64,000 nucleotides of DNA from JACVRW01 sp963734365 (GCA_963734365.1 CAVTGV010000010.1:491324-555323); one strand, 5' to 3'; positions 48,147 through 56,913 are shown, numbered from the stretch's first letter. Notes: generated from the sequence alone by a model not told the origin. Numbers and translations are program-made.

Positions 48147-49346
48147 TCAGGCGGGCGTGGGCGCCGCGGTGAGCGTCTTCTGCCGGGCGAGCAGCACCAC
48201 TGCTCCCGCACCGGACACGAGCACGGCGGCCACCACCCCCGCGGACCACGAGTAGGCCTCCACGAGGCTGCCCGCCGTGGCCGCCCCCAGCGACACGCCC
48301 GCCACCAGCGCCGTGAGCGGCCAGGTGAACGCCTCCGTGGCGGTGCCACGCGGCGCAACCCGCTCCACCAGCTGGTTGCGCGACGCGATCAGCGGTGCGA
48401 TGGGAATACCGGCGAGCACGGCGAGAAGGGCCATGGTCGCGGGCGAGGTGGCCGCGAACAGGACCGCGCAGCCGAGCGGCAGGAGGACGGCGAAGCGCAG
48501 GTGCACGCGAAGTAGCGACGAGCGGCCTGGATGCGCGCCGTACACGAGCCCCGCCACGCCGCTGGCGCCCGACCATACGGCCACCAGCACGCCGGCCATG
48601 GCCTTCGCCCCCTCCTCCTGGCTGAACGCCGGAAGCACGACCTCGAGCGTGCCCAGCGCGAAGCCCACCGGGAGTGAGGCGATCACCAGGGTGCGCAGGC
48701 CCGGCGCGGCCAAGGGGCCCAGCCCGAGCGCGCGCTTGCCCTCGCTCGTGACCTCGGGACCGGCGTGGCCGCGCAGACCGGCGAGCATCATCGCCGTGCC
48801 GCTCAGCACGCACGTTGCGGACACGGCCAGGGCGTACTGCGGGCCCACGAGGGCGACGAGGGCGGTGGTGATCAGCGGGCCCGTGACGAAGATGAGCTCG
48901 ATCATCACCGAGTCCAGCGCGTAGGCACCGGGCACGAGCTCCGGGCGCTCGGCCAGGAGGTAGGGCCAGCGTGAGCGCAGCACCGAGGACAACGGGGGAA
49001 GGGCGGCTCCGGTGAGAGCGCACACGAGCGCCAGGAGCGCGACCGGCGCTCCACCCGCGCCGAGTATCCACACGAGCACGAGGCCGAGCGCGTGAACCAG
49101 CGCCACCGGAAGCAGGGCCCCGTCGCCCCGGCGGTCCACCAGCCGGCCCTGGAGCGGCGCCCCCGCGGCGCTCCCGAGCGCAAGCGCCCCCGCGCAGGCT
49201 CCGGCGGCGGCGAACGAGCCCTGGACGTCCTGGACGTAGAGCAGGATCGCCAGGCCGGTGATGCCGATCGGAAGGCGCCCGATCACCGTGGCCACCACCA
49301 CCGCGGCCACGCCGGGGACCCTCAGGATGTTCGCGTACACGGCCAC
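48147..49346 (-). CDS. MFS transporter (12-helix)
   Basis: A 399-residue major facilitator protein. It starts at a GTG at 49346 with helix 1 beginning VPGVAAVVVATVIGRLPIG. Motif A is kept loosely as GAPLQGRLVDRRGDGALLP, and the second half repeats the pattern (FALGTLEVVLPAFS, AVLAGIPIAPLIASRNQLVE). No antiporter motif C is evident. Substrate unknown. It ends 35 bp before the glycosylase gene on the same strand. Confidence 0.88.
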   Translation of the reverse strand: MAVYANILRVPGVAAVVVATVIGRLPIGITGLAILLYVQDVQGSFAAAGACAGALALGSAAGAPLQGRLVDRRGDGALLPVALVHALGLVLVWILGAGGAPVALLALVCALTGAALPPLSSVLRSRWPYLLAERPELVPGAYALDSVMIELIFVTGPLITTALVALVGPQYALAVSATCVLSGTAMMLAGLRGHAGPEVTSEGKRALGLGPLAAPGLRTLVIASLPVGFALGTLEVVLPAFSQEEGAKAMAGVLVAVWSGASGVAGLVYGAHPGRSSLLRVHLRFAVLLPLGCAVLFAATSPATMALLAVLAGIPIAPLIASRNQLVERVAPRGTATEAFTWPLTALVAGVSLGAATAGSLVEAYSWSAGVVAAVLVSGAGAVVLLARQKTLTAAPTPA

Positions 49347-49388
49347 GCGCCCAGAATGGCAGCCGAGGCGTGTTAGCTTGAAGCGGCG

Positions 49389-50372
49389 ATGACGAAGACG
49401 CTCGCCGCCGCCCTCACCGGCGCTCTCCTCCTGGTCGCAGGCCCAGCGGCGTCAGCCGAGGCCAAGAATCCCTGGATCGAGAAGGAGACGATCAACATCG
49501 CCCACCAGGGCGGTGAGGACGAGTTTCCCTCGAACACCATGTACGCCTTTCGCAAGGCCGCGGCCGCGGGCGCGGACATGCTCGAGCTCGACATCGGAGT
49601 GACGAAGGACGACAAGGTGATCGTCATGCACGACACCACGGTCGACGGCAAGACCAACGGGTCGGGCACGGTCGCATCCTTCACGCTGCGCAAACTCAAG
49701 AAGCTCGACGCCGCCTACTGGTTCGCACCTCGCGCGCGCGAGCACTACAGCCACGACCTCCGGCGCAAGGCGTACCGCTTCCGTGGCATCGCCACCGGCC
49801 AGCGCAAGCCGCCGAAGGGCTTCCGGGCCGCCGACTTCCGAGTTCCCACGCTACGTCAGGTGATGCGCGCGTTCCCGCACACGCCGATCAACATCGAGAT
49901 CAAGGGCCGCACGCCGGCCGAGACCGATGCCGAGTACGTGCAGAACGCCGAGGTGCTCGCCGGGCTGCTCGCGGGCACCAAGCGCCGCGACCTGATCGTG
50001 GTGTCGTTCAAGCAGCCCGCGGTGGACCGCTTCCACGAGCTGGTACCGAAGATCGACCTCGCCCCCGGCATCCCCGGGGTGGCCAACTGGCTCCTCGCCG
50101 GCGGCTCGCCCGGCCCCGGCGTCGCGGCCTTCCAGGTGCCGATCACCTTCGATCTGGGCGGGACGCTGATCGAGGTGACGACGAAGGAGAACGTCGCGCG
50201 TGCGCACGCCGAGGGGTACGCGTGGCAGAACTGGTTCTCGGGCGACGACCGGGACGCGCCGGCCAGCTGGCGCAACCTGATCGACATGTGCGTGGACGGG
50301 ATCATGACCGCCAGCCCGGTGAGGCTCGAGAAGGTGCTCGAGCGCAAGAGCAGGCCGGCCTCCTGCAGCTGA
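49389..50372 (+). CDS. Secreted glycerophosphodiester phosphodiesterase family protein
   Basis: A 327-residue exported protein (signal peptide residues 1-23, AAALTGALLLVAGPAASAEA). The GDPD active site is seen as INIAHQGGEDEFPSNTMYAF (His, Glu), ADMLELDIGVTKDD (Glu and Asp metal ligands) and KVIVMHDTTVDGKTNG (second His). The later NIEIKG glutamate is also kept. It should split glycerophosphodiesters into glycerol 3-phosphate and an alcohol outside the cell. It is followed four bases later by the DUF480 gene. Confidence 0.92.
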   Translation: MTKTLAAALTGALLLVAGPAASAEAKNPWIEKETINIAHQGGEDEFPSNTMYAFRKAAAAGADMLELDIGVTKDDKVIVMHDTTVDGKTNGSGTVASFTLRKLKKLDAAYWFAPRAREHYSHDLRRKAYRFRGIATGQRKPPKGFRAADFRVPTLRQVMRAFPHTPINIEIKGRTPAETDAEYVQNAEVLAGLLAGTKRRDLIVVSFKQPAVDRFHELVPKIDLAPGIPGVANWLLAGGSPGPGVAAFQVPITFDLGGTLIEVTTKENVARAHAEGYAWQNWFSGDDRDAPASWRNLIDMCVDGIMTASPVRLEKVLERKSRPASCS

Positions 50373-50376
50373 CCCG

Positions 50377-51054
50377 ATGGAACCGGACGCCGTCGAGATC
50401 CGGGTAATCGGCTGTCTGGTCGAGAAGCAGCGCACCACGCCCGACGTCTATCCGCTCACCCTCAACGCGCTGCGCCTTGCCTGCAATCAGTCGACCAACC
50501 GCGACCCGGTGGTCGACTACGACGACAGCGCGATACGCGGAGGCCTCGACCGGCTGGTGGCGCGCAAGTGGGCAACGCTGGCCAGCTGGTCCAACCGGCG
50601 CGCGATGAAGTACCGGCACACGCTCGATCGGGCGCTCGACCTCGATGCGGGCGAGTTGGCGATCGCGTGCGTCCTGATGCTGCGCGGACCCCAGACGCCG
50701 GGTGAGCTGCGGGCTCGCACCGAGCGGCTGCACCAGTTCGGCACCGCGGAGGAGCTGCAGTCGACGCTCGACCGGTTGATCGAGCGCGAGCTGGTGCGCC
50801 GGCTCGAGCGCCGGCCGGGACAGCGCGAGGAACGCTACGAGCAGCTGCTGGGCGGGGTGGCGCAGGAGAGTGTGGATCTGCCCCTGCCGGATCCGCCGGC
50901 TCCGCAACCGCCAGCGCCGCCGCCGCCGCCCGCGGCCCCGCTCGCCCGGGACGCGGAGGCGGATGGGCTGGCCGGCCGTGTGGAGCGCCTCGAGCGCGAG
51001 CTGGCCGAGCTGCGGGACAGCGTGAGCGAGCTGCGGCGGGAGCTGGGGGCGTGA
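50377..51054 (+). CDS. DUF480 (YceH-like) winged-helix protein
   Basis: A 225-residue protein of the DUF480 family: AVEIRVIGCLVEKQRTTPDV then YPLTLNALRLACNQSTNR, two tandem winged-helix units, and ELAIACVLMLRGPQTPGELR in the second. A Pro-rich linker (residues about 170-190) leads to a leucine-zipper-like coiled coil (RVERLERELAELRDSVSELR). Function unknown. It overlaps the Nudix gene by four bases. Confidence 0.9.
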   Translation: MEPDAVEIRVIGCLVEKQRTTPDVYPLTLNALRLACNQSTNRDPVVDYDDSAIRGGLDRLVARKWATLASWSNRRAMKYRHTLDRALDLDAGELAIACVLMLRGPQTPGELRARTERLHQFGTAEELQSTLDRLIERELVRRLERRPGQREERYEQLLGGVAQESVDLPLPDPPAPQPPAPPPPPAAPLARDAEADGLAGRVERLERELAELRDSVSELRRELGA

Positions 51055-51710
51055 CCCGGCGCCCGGGCATGCTCGCGCGCGGGCCGTGGCGGCCCGAGCA
51101 GGTGGAGGCCAGCTGGCGCGACGACCCCTACGAGGCACCGGAGGAGCTGGGGCGCCTGGCCGACGCGGCGGTGGAGGGGCTGCGCGAGCGCGGGTCGCCG
51201 TCCCACGACGGCCTGTCCACCCGGCTGGTGTCTTACGGCGAGAACGAGGGCCGCCTGGAGATGGAGCTGCAGCCGGTGCGCTGGGCGCTGCGTCTGATCG
51301 AGGGCGGTGCCTGCGACAGCCTCACCGCGCTGTGCGTGGTCCGCTCCGCCGACGGGCGCTGGCTAGCGGGACGGCGCGCATCCTGGGTGTCGCAGTGGCC
51401 GAACCGCTGGGCTCTCGGCGCGGGCGGCGCCGTGGACCTCGGCGAGAGCCCGGCCGAGACGCTCTCGCGCGAGCTGGCAGAGGAATGGTCGCTCGAGCCG
51501 GCCCAGCTGACCGTCGAGGCGCTGGTGGGCCTTCCCAACGGGATGACAATGCTCGTGGGGCTGGCCACCGTGGCCGACGGCTCAGAGCCCATGCCCGACG
51601 ACGAGCACGACGAGTGGGCGTGGTGGCCCGCCGACGTGGACAGCTGGCCCGCCGAGGCGCACGACCGGCTGCGCCTGATGGGGCGCTTTATCGCCGCCGC
51701 GGGAGACTAG
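51051..51710 (+). CDS. Nudix hydrolase
   Basis: A 219-residue protein with the Nudix box GGAVDLGESPAETLSRELAE, continuing EWSL, in which the usual Gly before the last hydrophobic residue is Trp. The catalytic REL-AEE is intact. The N-terminal 80 residues (PWRPEQVEASWRDDPYEAPE) are an extension. It cleaves a nucleoside diphosphate linked to some moiety; which is unknown. The GTG start overlaps the DUF480 stop (GTGA). Confidence 0.9.
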   Translation: MTRRPGMLARGPWRPEQVEASWRDDPYEAPEELGRLADAAVEGLRERGSPSHDGLSTRLVSYGENEGRLEMELQPVRWALRLIEGGACDSLTALCVVRSADGRWLAGRRASWVSQWPNRWALGAGGAVDLGESPAETLSRELAEEWSLEPAQLTVEALVGLPNGMTMLVGLATVADGSEPMPDDEHDEWAWWPADVDSWPAEAHDRLRLMGRFIAAAGD

Positions 51711-52363
51711 ATCCGCGAGACGCCCACCGGGCAGGACACGCCGGTGCCACCCAGCCCGCAGTAGCCGCCGGGGTTCTTGGCCAGGTACTGCTGGTGGTAG
51801 TCCTCGGCGTAGAAGAACTCCGGGGCGTCCTCGATCTCCGTGGTGATCTCGCCGTAGCCGGCCTCGGCCAGCTTGGGGCCGAACAGCTCGCGGGAGGCCA
51901 GCGCGGCCTCGCGCTGGGCGTCCGAGGTCACGTAGATACCGGAGCGGTACTGGGTGCCCATGTCGTTGCCCTGGCGCATGCCCTGAGTGGGATCGTGGCC
52001 CTCCCAGAAGAGGCGCAGCAGCTCGTCGTAGGAGATCTCCTCCGGGCGGTAGGCCACGAGCACGACCTCGTTGTGCCCGGTGCGCCCGCTGCAGACCTCC
52101 TCGTAGGTGGGGTTGGGCGTGTGGCCGCCGGCGTAGCCCACCGCGGTGGTGTAGACGCCGGGAGCCTCCCAGAACGTGCGCTCGGCGCCCCAGAAGCAGC
52201 CGAGCCCGAAGATCGCCGTCTCCACGCCGTCGGGGAACGGCGGCTCGAGCGGCGTGCCGAGCACGAAGTGCGTGTCGGGCACGGAGAACGGGCGGGTGTC
52301 GCGCCCGGGCAGCGCGTCGGCGGGCTCGGGCATCTCGGTCTTGTGGCGGAAGAGGAAGCTCAT
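51707..52363 (-). CDS. msrA: Peptide methionine-S-sulfoxide reductase
   Basis: A 218-residue MsrA, which repairs oxidised Met (S-sulfoxide) in proteins. The active-site motif is IFGLGCFWGAERTFW, followed by the family YAGG and GHNEVV and GMRQGNDMGTQYRSG and EDYHQQYLAKNP. The resolving cysteines lie at the end (GGYCGLGGTGVSCPVGVSRI). It overlaps the Nudix gene end by four bases and diverges from the P450 operon, 29 bp apart. Confidence 0.95.
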   Translation of the reverse strand: MSFLFRHKTEMPEPADALPGRDTRPFSVPDTHFVLGTPLEPPFPDGVETAIFGLGCFWGAERTFWEAPGVYTTAVGYAGGHTPNPTYEEVCSGRTGHNEVVLVAYRPEEISYDELLRLFWEGHDPTQGMRQGNDMGTQYRSGIYVTSDAQREAALASRELFGPKLAEAGYGEITTEIEDAPEFFYAEDYHQQYLAKNPGGYCGLGGTGVSCPVGVSRI

Positions 52364-52392
52364 GTCTCCATCAAGGGTAACGTCCGTCGGCC

Positions 52393-53601
52393 ATGGCCCT
52401 CGTTACAGAGCTGGAGCTGCCGGAGCTCGACTATCTCGCTCCCGATCTGAAGGGCGAGCGCTTCCACGAGGTGATCACCGAGCTGCGCGCGGAGAGCTGG
52501 CTCGCCCGCGCTCCGATCGGATTCTTCGTGCTCGAGCGCGAGGCCGCGGCGTTCTTCCTGCGCACCAAGAGCGCGACCTTCCCGGGGATGCGGATCGCGG
52601 AGATGTTCGAGGTCGAGGAGGGTCCGCTGCTCGAGCAGATGCGGCGCAACATCCTGCACGTGAACGGCGAGCAGCACGGCCGCCTGCGCAACCTGGTCAA
52701 CCCCGCCTTCACGCCGCGCGCCGCCGATCGCTGGCGGCCGGCCATGCGCGACTTCCTCGAGCGGCTCTGGGAGCCGCTCGCCGGGGAGCGCTCCTGCGAG
52801 TTCGTTGCCACGTTCGCCAAGCCCTACCCGTCGCTCACGATCGCGACCGTGATGGGCGCGCCGCTCGAGGACGCGCCCCGCCTGCACGAGTGGTCGAACC
52901 TGATCCAGCGCCAGTTCGACCCGCCCAGCCTGATGAACGAGCGCGACGCGATCGAGCGCGCATGTGGGGAGTTCTACGAGTGGTCGGCCGAGCTGATCGA
53001 GCGCCGCCGCGGCGACCCGGGCGACGATCTCATCTCCACCCTGATCGCGGCCGAGCAGGAAGGCGACCGCCTCTCCGATGTGGAGTGCCAGAACCTCGTG
53101 CTCAACGTGCTCGTGGGCGGCGTGGACACCACGCAGTCGCAGCTGGCGCACGGCCTGCACGTGTTCGCCTCCCATCCCGAGCAGTGGGCCCTGCTGGCCG
53201 AGCGCCCCGAGCTCGCGCCGGCCGCGGTGGAGGAGCTGCTGCGCTACGAGCCGATCACGCCCTTCACCGCCCGGCTGCTGCACGAGGAGGTCGAGTTCCG
53301 CGACGTGACCTTCCCCGCCGACACCGTGGTGATGGTGTGCGCGTTCACGGGTAACCGCGACGGCGTGGAGGCGGATCCGCAGGCGTTCGACATCACAGCC
53401 GAGCGCGGCTCGGCCAAGCCGCTGACCTTCGGCGCCGGCATTCACTACTGCCTGGGCGCGAACCTGGCCCGGGCCGAGCTCCAGGAGGCGTTGGCGTTCC
53501 TTCCCGGGCGCATGCCCGGCCTCGCGCTCGCCGGCGAGCCCGAGCTCGGCTCGATCCACGGGATCTACGGACTGGAAAGGCTGCCGCTCACATGGACGTA
53601 G
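52393..53601 (+). CDS. Cytochrome P450
   Basis: A 402-residue soluble P450. The I-helix is LNVLVGGVDTTQSQLAHGLH, in which the usual AGxET is GGVDT. ExxR is AVEELLRYEP, and the heme loop FGAGIHYCLGANLARAELQE carries the Cys ligand. The last 10 bp overlap the start of the LLM oxidoreductase, and the ATG at 52393 is 29 bp from msrA. It is the first of a three-gene operon with the LLM enzyme and PPK2. Redox partner and substrate are not known. Confidence 0.95.
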   Translation: MALVTELELPELDYLAPDLKGERFHEVITELRAESWLARAPIGFFVLEREAAAFFLRTKSATFPGMRIAEMFEVEEGPLLEQMRRNILHVNGEQHGRLRNLVNPAFTPRAADRWRPAMRDFLERLWEPLAGERSCEFVATFAKPYPSLTIATVMGAPLEDAPRLHEWSNLIQRQFDPPSLMNERDAIERACGEFYEWSAELIERRRGDPGDDLISTLIAAEQEGDRLSDVECQNLVLNVLVGGVDTTQSQLAHGLHVFASHPEQWALLAERPELAPAAVEELLRYEPITPFTARLLHEEVEFRDVTFPADTVVMVCAFTGNRDGVEADPQAFDITAERGSAKPLTFGAGIHYCLGANLARAELQEALAFLPGRMPGLALAGEPELGSIHGIYGLERLPLTWT

Positions 53602-54413
53602 GGCTCGCCCTCTTCGCCGTCGACTACACCATCGCTCCCGCGCGGGTGGCCAAGCTCGCGGAGGAGCGCGGCTTCGAGTCGATCTTCTTTCCCGAGCACA
53701 CGCACATCCCCATCAGCCGCGAGACGCCCTACCCGGGCGGCGGCGAGCTGCCGCCGGAGTACAGCCACACCCACGATCCCTTCGTGGCGCTGGCCATGGC
53801 CGCCGCGGTCACCGAGCGCATCAAGCTGGCCACCGGCATCTGCCTGATCATCCAGCGCGACCCGATCACCACCGCCAAGGAGGTGGCGTCGCTCGACTTC
53901 CTGTCCGGCGGGCGGGTGCTGTTCGGAGTGGGCGCGGGCTGGAACCGCGAGGAGATGCGCGACCACGGCGCCGATCCGCGGCGGCGGTTCACGATCATGC
54001 GCGAGCGGGTGGAGGCGATGAAGGCGATCTGGACGCAGGAGGAGGCCGAGTATCACGGCGAGTTCGTGGACTTCGGCCCGATGTGGTCCTGGCCCAAGCC
54101 CGTGCAGGAGCCGCACCCGCCGGTGCTGATGGGCGGCCTCGGCGAGAAGGTCCTGGACCGCGTGCTGGACTTCGGCGACGAGTGGATGCCCAACCGGGTC
54201 CGCTCTCCGGAGGATCTCGGCGCGCGCATCACCGAGCTGCGCGAGCGGGCCGGCCGCCACGTGCCGGTCTCGGTCTTCGGCGCCAAGCCCACGGCCCATG
54301 CGATCGAGCGGCTGGCCGGGGTGGGGGTCGACCGCTCGATCCTGTACCTCACGCCGAGCGAGCCCGACGCCGTGGAGCGCCAGCTCGACGAGTACGTGGA
54401 GTTGCTCGCATGA
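53592..54413 (+). CDS. LLM-class oxidoreductase, probably F420-dependent
   Basis: A 273-residue luciferase-like TIM-barrel enzyme: VGLALFAVDYTIAPARVAKLAE, then FESIFFPEHTHIP, LATGICLIIQRDPITTAKEV and VLFGVGAGWNREEM. The SGGRVLFGVGAGW stretch is typical of the F420-using group in actinobacteria. It reduces or oxidises a small organic substrate. It overlaps the P450 gene by 10 bp and PPK2 by four, so the three are coupled. Confidence 0.9.
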   Translation: MDVGLALFAVDYTIAPARVAKLAEERGFESIFFPEHTHIPISRETPYPGGGELPPEYSHTHDPFVALAMAAAVTERIKLATGICLIIQRDPITTAKEVASLDFLSGGRVLFGVGAGWNREEMRDHGADPRRRFTIMRERVEAMKAIWTQEEAEYHGEFVDFGPMWSWPKPVQEPHPPVLMGGLGEKVLDRVLDFGDEWMPNRVRSPEDLGARITELRERAGRHVPVSVFGAKPTAHAIERLAGVGVDRSILYLTPSEPDAVERQLDEYVELLA

Positions 54414-55171
54414 GCAGGCTCGGCGAGCTCGACCTCAGCCTCTCGCTGTCGAAGAAGGAGTCCCGGGCGCGGCTCGAGGAGAGCGGCAAGCGGCTCGCCA
54501 CCCTGCGGCTGGCGCTGGGCGGCAAGCTGCCCGGCTACGAGGAGCTGCTCGGCCCGCCGGTGCTCGCGCTGTTCGAGGGCTGGGACGCGGCCGGCAAGGG
54601 CGGGGCGATCAAGCGCCTCGTGGCGCCGCTCGATCCCCGGCACGTTCGCGTGGCGGCGTTCAGCGCGCCCACGCCCGACGAGAAGAGACATCACTTCCTG
54701 TGGCGGTTCTGGCCGGCGCTGCCGGGCCAGGGCGGCATGGCCATCCTCGACCGCACCTGGTACGGCCGCGTGCTGGTGGAGCGCGTGGAGGGCTTCGCCA
54801 CGCCCGACGAATGGGAGCGGGCCTACGGCGAGATCGTCGACAACGAGCGGATGCTCGCCGCGGAGCGGATGCTGATCGTCAAGTTCTGGCTGCACATCTC
54901 GGACGAGGAGCAGCTGCGCCGCTTCAAGTCGCGCGAGAAGGACCCGCTGAAGAGCTGGAAGCTCACCGACGAGGACTTCCGCAACCGCGAGAAGCGGGCC
55001 GACTACGAATCCGCGATCGAGGACATGCTGGCCCGCACCGACCACGGCGCGGCGCGCTGGCAGCTGGTGGAGGCCGAGTCCAAGCACTACGCGCGCGTGA
55101 AGGTGATGGAGACGATGATCGGCGAGATCGAGCGGGCGATGCGGGGGGCGGACTTCCCGGTGCCGGACTGA
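54410..55171 (+). CDS. ppk2: Polyphosphate kinase 2 family protein
   Basis: A 253-residue PPK2. Walker A is LFEGWDAAGKGGAIKRL (about residues 53-69), Walker B LDRTWYGRVLVERVEGF, and the lid is KSREKDPLKSWKLTDEDF, with the RNREKR arginines after it. It moves phosphate between polyphosphate and nucleotides (NDP or NMP). Its start overlaps the LLM gene stop (ATGA), which is an odd partner for a P450 and an LLM enzyme. A 6-bp hairpin follows the stop. Confidence 0.95.
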   Translation: MSRLGELDLSLSLSKKESRARLEESGKRLATLRLALGGKLPGYEELLGPPVLALFEGWDAAGKGGAIKRLVAPLDPRHVRVAAFSAPTPDEKRHHFLWRFWPALPGQGGMAILDRTWYGRVLVERVEGFATPDEWERAYGEIVDNERMLAAERMLIVKFWLHISDEEQLRRFKSREKDPLKSWKLTDEDFRNREKRADYESAIEDMLARTDHGAARWQLVEAESKHYARVKVMETMIGEIERAMRGADFPVPD

Positions 55172-55191
55172 GCGGGCCGGGGCTAGCCCGC
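55172..55191. terminator. Hairpin between convergent ppk2 and nucS
   Basis: GCGGGC (55172-55177) pairs with GCCCGC (55186-55191) around an eight-base loop. It lies between the two convergent stops and covers the nucS stop codon (55183-55185). A weak bidirectional terminator at best. Confidence 0.4.
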
Positions 55192-55860
55192 GAACAACGT
55201 CAGGTCCGGCTCGCGCTCGCCCCTCAGCACGCCGAGGTCCACCTCCACGCACGCGATCCCGCGTGACTCGGCCAGCGTGCGAGCCTGCGGCTTGACCACC
55301 TGCGCCGCGAGCACACCGCGGCAGCGGCCGAAGCCCGGCGCCTCGCAGATCCGCTCCAGGTAGCGGGTGAGCTGCTCCACCGCCTCGATCGTCGCCACCC
55401 GCTTGATCTCGACGGCCACGTACTCGTCCTCACCGTCGAGGCACATCAGGTCGACCGGCCCGATGTCGGTGGGCCACTCGCGCCGGATCAGGCGCAGCCC
55501 CTCGCCGCACCAATCGGGTGCGTCGGCCAGCAGCTCCTGGAGCTCGCGCTCCACGCCCTCCTTCTCGAGTGCGGCGGCCTCGCCCATGTCGTGGGTCACG
55601 TCGGAGAGCACCTCGGCGATGCGGATCTCGAGCCGGTCCTCGCCGCCCCGCTTTCGCACGACCATGGAACCGGGCTCCTCCTCGATCACTGTCGGCGCGG
55701 TCATCCAGTTGGACGGCTTGTAGCCGCCGCTGTCGGCGTGCACCATCACCGAGCCATCCGCCTTGATCATGAGCAGCCGCAGCGCCTCGGGCAGCACCGC
55801 GGTGAGGCGGCCGGAGTAGTGGACCTCGCAGCGGGCGACGATCAGGCGCACCCGACTCAA
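55183..55860 (-). CDS. nucS: Endonuclease NucS (non-canonical mismatch repair)
   Basis: A 225-residue NucS/EndoMS, the enzyme that cuts mismatches in MutS/MutL-lacking actinobacteria and archaea. The N-terminal DNA-binding domain starts RLIVARCEVHYSGRL, the nuclease has GPVDLMCLDGEDEYVAVEIK with Asp, Glu and Lys of the RecB-like site. The C-terminus PDLTLFAG resembles the clamp-binding tail reported for EndoMS. Its presence supports the actinobacterial assignment. It converges on ppk2. Confidence 0.95.
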   Translation of the reverse strand: MSRVRLIVARCEVHYSGRLTAVLPEALRLLMIKADGSVMVHADSGGYKPSNWMTAPTVIEEEPGSMVVRKRGGEDRLEIRIAEVLSDVTHDMGEAAALEKEGVERELQELLADAPDWCGEGLRLIRREWPTDIGPVDLMCLDGEDEYVAVEIKRVATIEAVEQLTRYLERICEAPGFGRCRGVLAAQVVKPQARTLAESRGIACVEVDLGVLRGEREPDLTLFAG

Positions 55861-55883
55861 CCTAAACGCGCTCCCGGACGCCG

Positions 55884-56615
55884 CTAGCGCCGGCGGCGGC
55901 GCAGCAGCAGCCCGCCGCCCACGCCGAGGGCCGCCAACCCCGCCGCTATCAGCGTCGGCCGTGCCCGCAGGCGCCGGTACTCGCCCTCCACCTGGGGCCA
56001 GAGCGACTCCTCCACGAGCTCCCCGGCCACCTCGGGCGTGGAGGTGAGATGGTGCACGGGGATGGGCTCGGAGAAGGCGACCTGCACCCGGCGCGGCTTG
56101 GGCAGCGGCCCGAAGAAGATCTTCTCGGTCCCGGTGATGGCGCAGGGCACCAGCGGCGCGCCGGCTTCGAGGGCGATCCGTCCCGCTCCCCGGCGCGGCG
56201 AGCCGAGCCCCTCAGGGTCGCGCACGCGGGTGCCCTCCGGGAACAGAGCGAGGAGACCGCCCTGGCGCAACACCGTGAGCGCCGTCTCGAGGGCGTCGGC
56301 GTCCGATTCGCCGCGGCGCACCGGGAACGCCCCAAGACGTACCAGCAGCCGCCCGTAGGGGGCGTTGATCAGCTCGGTCTTGGCCATGAAGCGCAGCTGC
56401 CGGCGCGTGCAGGCCGCAATGAAGAACGAGTCGAGAAAGCTCTTGTGGTTGGGCGCGACGATCGCCGGCCCCTCGCCCGGGATGTGCTCCGCGCCGGCGA
56501 TGTGCATCCGGAAGTAGATGCGCATCAACGGGGCCAGCAGCGCGCGTACGAAGGCGTACAGCGGCCGCGAGACGCCCTTCTCGCGCGCCAGCCGGTGGGC
56601 CTCCTCGTTGGTCAC
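55884..56615 (-). CDS. Lysophospholipid acyltransferase (PlsC family)
   Basis: A 243-residue 1-acyl-sn-glycerol-3-phosphate acyltransferase-type enzyme. The catalytic NHKSFLD (HxxxxD) follows GPAIVAP, and the phosphate-binding FPEGTRV is also present. A hydrophobic N-terminal stretch (LYAFVRALLAPLMRIYFRMH) and a C-terminal helix (AAGLAALGVGGGLLLRRRRR) would hold it at the membrane. It adds the second acyl chain in phospholipid synthesis or acts on a related lipid. It ends 23 bp upstream of nucS on the same strand. Confidence 0.93.
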   Translation of the reverse strand: MTNEEAHRLAREKGVSRPLYAFVRALLAPLMRIYFRMHIAGAEHIPGEGPAIVAPNHKSFLDSFFIAACTRRQLRFMAKTELINAPYGRLLVRLGAFPVRRGESDADALETALTVLRQGGLLALFPEGTRVRDPEGLGSPRRGAGRIALEAGAPLVPCAITGTEKIFFGPLPKPRRVQVAFSEPIPVHHLTSTPEVAGELVEESLWPQVEGEYRRLRARPTLIAAGLAALGVGGGLLLRRRRR

Positions 56616-56643
56616 CGGGCCCGAAGCTAACGCCTCGCCCGGC

Positions 56644-56667
56644 GTTTCGAGGGGGCTCTGATGGGTA
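56644..56667 (+). promoter_or_regulatory. Sigma-B-like promoter of csbD
   Basis: GTTT (56644-56647) and GGGTA (56663-56667) are separated by 15 bases, matching the general stress sigma factor pattern GTTT-N14-16-GGGTA. It lies 39 bp before the CsbD-family start, whose homologues are stress-induced. Confidence 0.7.
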
Positions 56668-56706
56668 CCGGAAGAAACCTCCCCCTACCCCCAAGGAGCA
56701 GAGCAC

Positions 56707-56895
56707 ATGGGCATACTCGACAAGATCACGGGCCGCGCGAAGAAGGCCGCCGGCGACGTCACCGGAGACTCGAGCCTACGCCGCGAAGGACACCGCGAGG
56801 AGCGCAAGGGCGAAGAGAAGGAAAAGCTCGCCGACGCGCAGGACCGCGTGGAGGAGAAGTCCGCCGAAGTGGCCGATCTCGAGCGCAAGACCTGA
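56707..56895 (+). CDS. CsbD-family general stress protein
   Basis: A 62-residue, highly charged and probably disordered or helical protein. The family core MGILDKITGRAKKAAGDVTG is kept. AAGGAG stands nine bases before the ATG. CsbD-like proteins are stress-induced in many bacteria but their action is unknown. Its promoter matches a sigma-B consensus. The last six codons, stop included, are repeated as an exact 18-bp tandem copy just after the gene. Confidence 0.9.
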   Translation: MGILDKITGRAKKAAGDVTGDSSLRREGHREERKGEEKEKLADAQDRVEEKSAEVADLERKT

Positions 56896-56913
56896 CTCGA
56901 GCGCAAGACCTGA
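56878..56913 (+). repeat. 18-bp tandem duplication over the csbD stop codon
   Basis: CTCGAGCGCAAGACCTGA occurs twice head to tail (56878-56895 and 56896-56913). The first copy encodes the last residues LERKT and the stop; the second is out of use. Confidence 0.95.
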
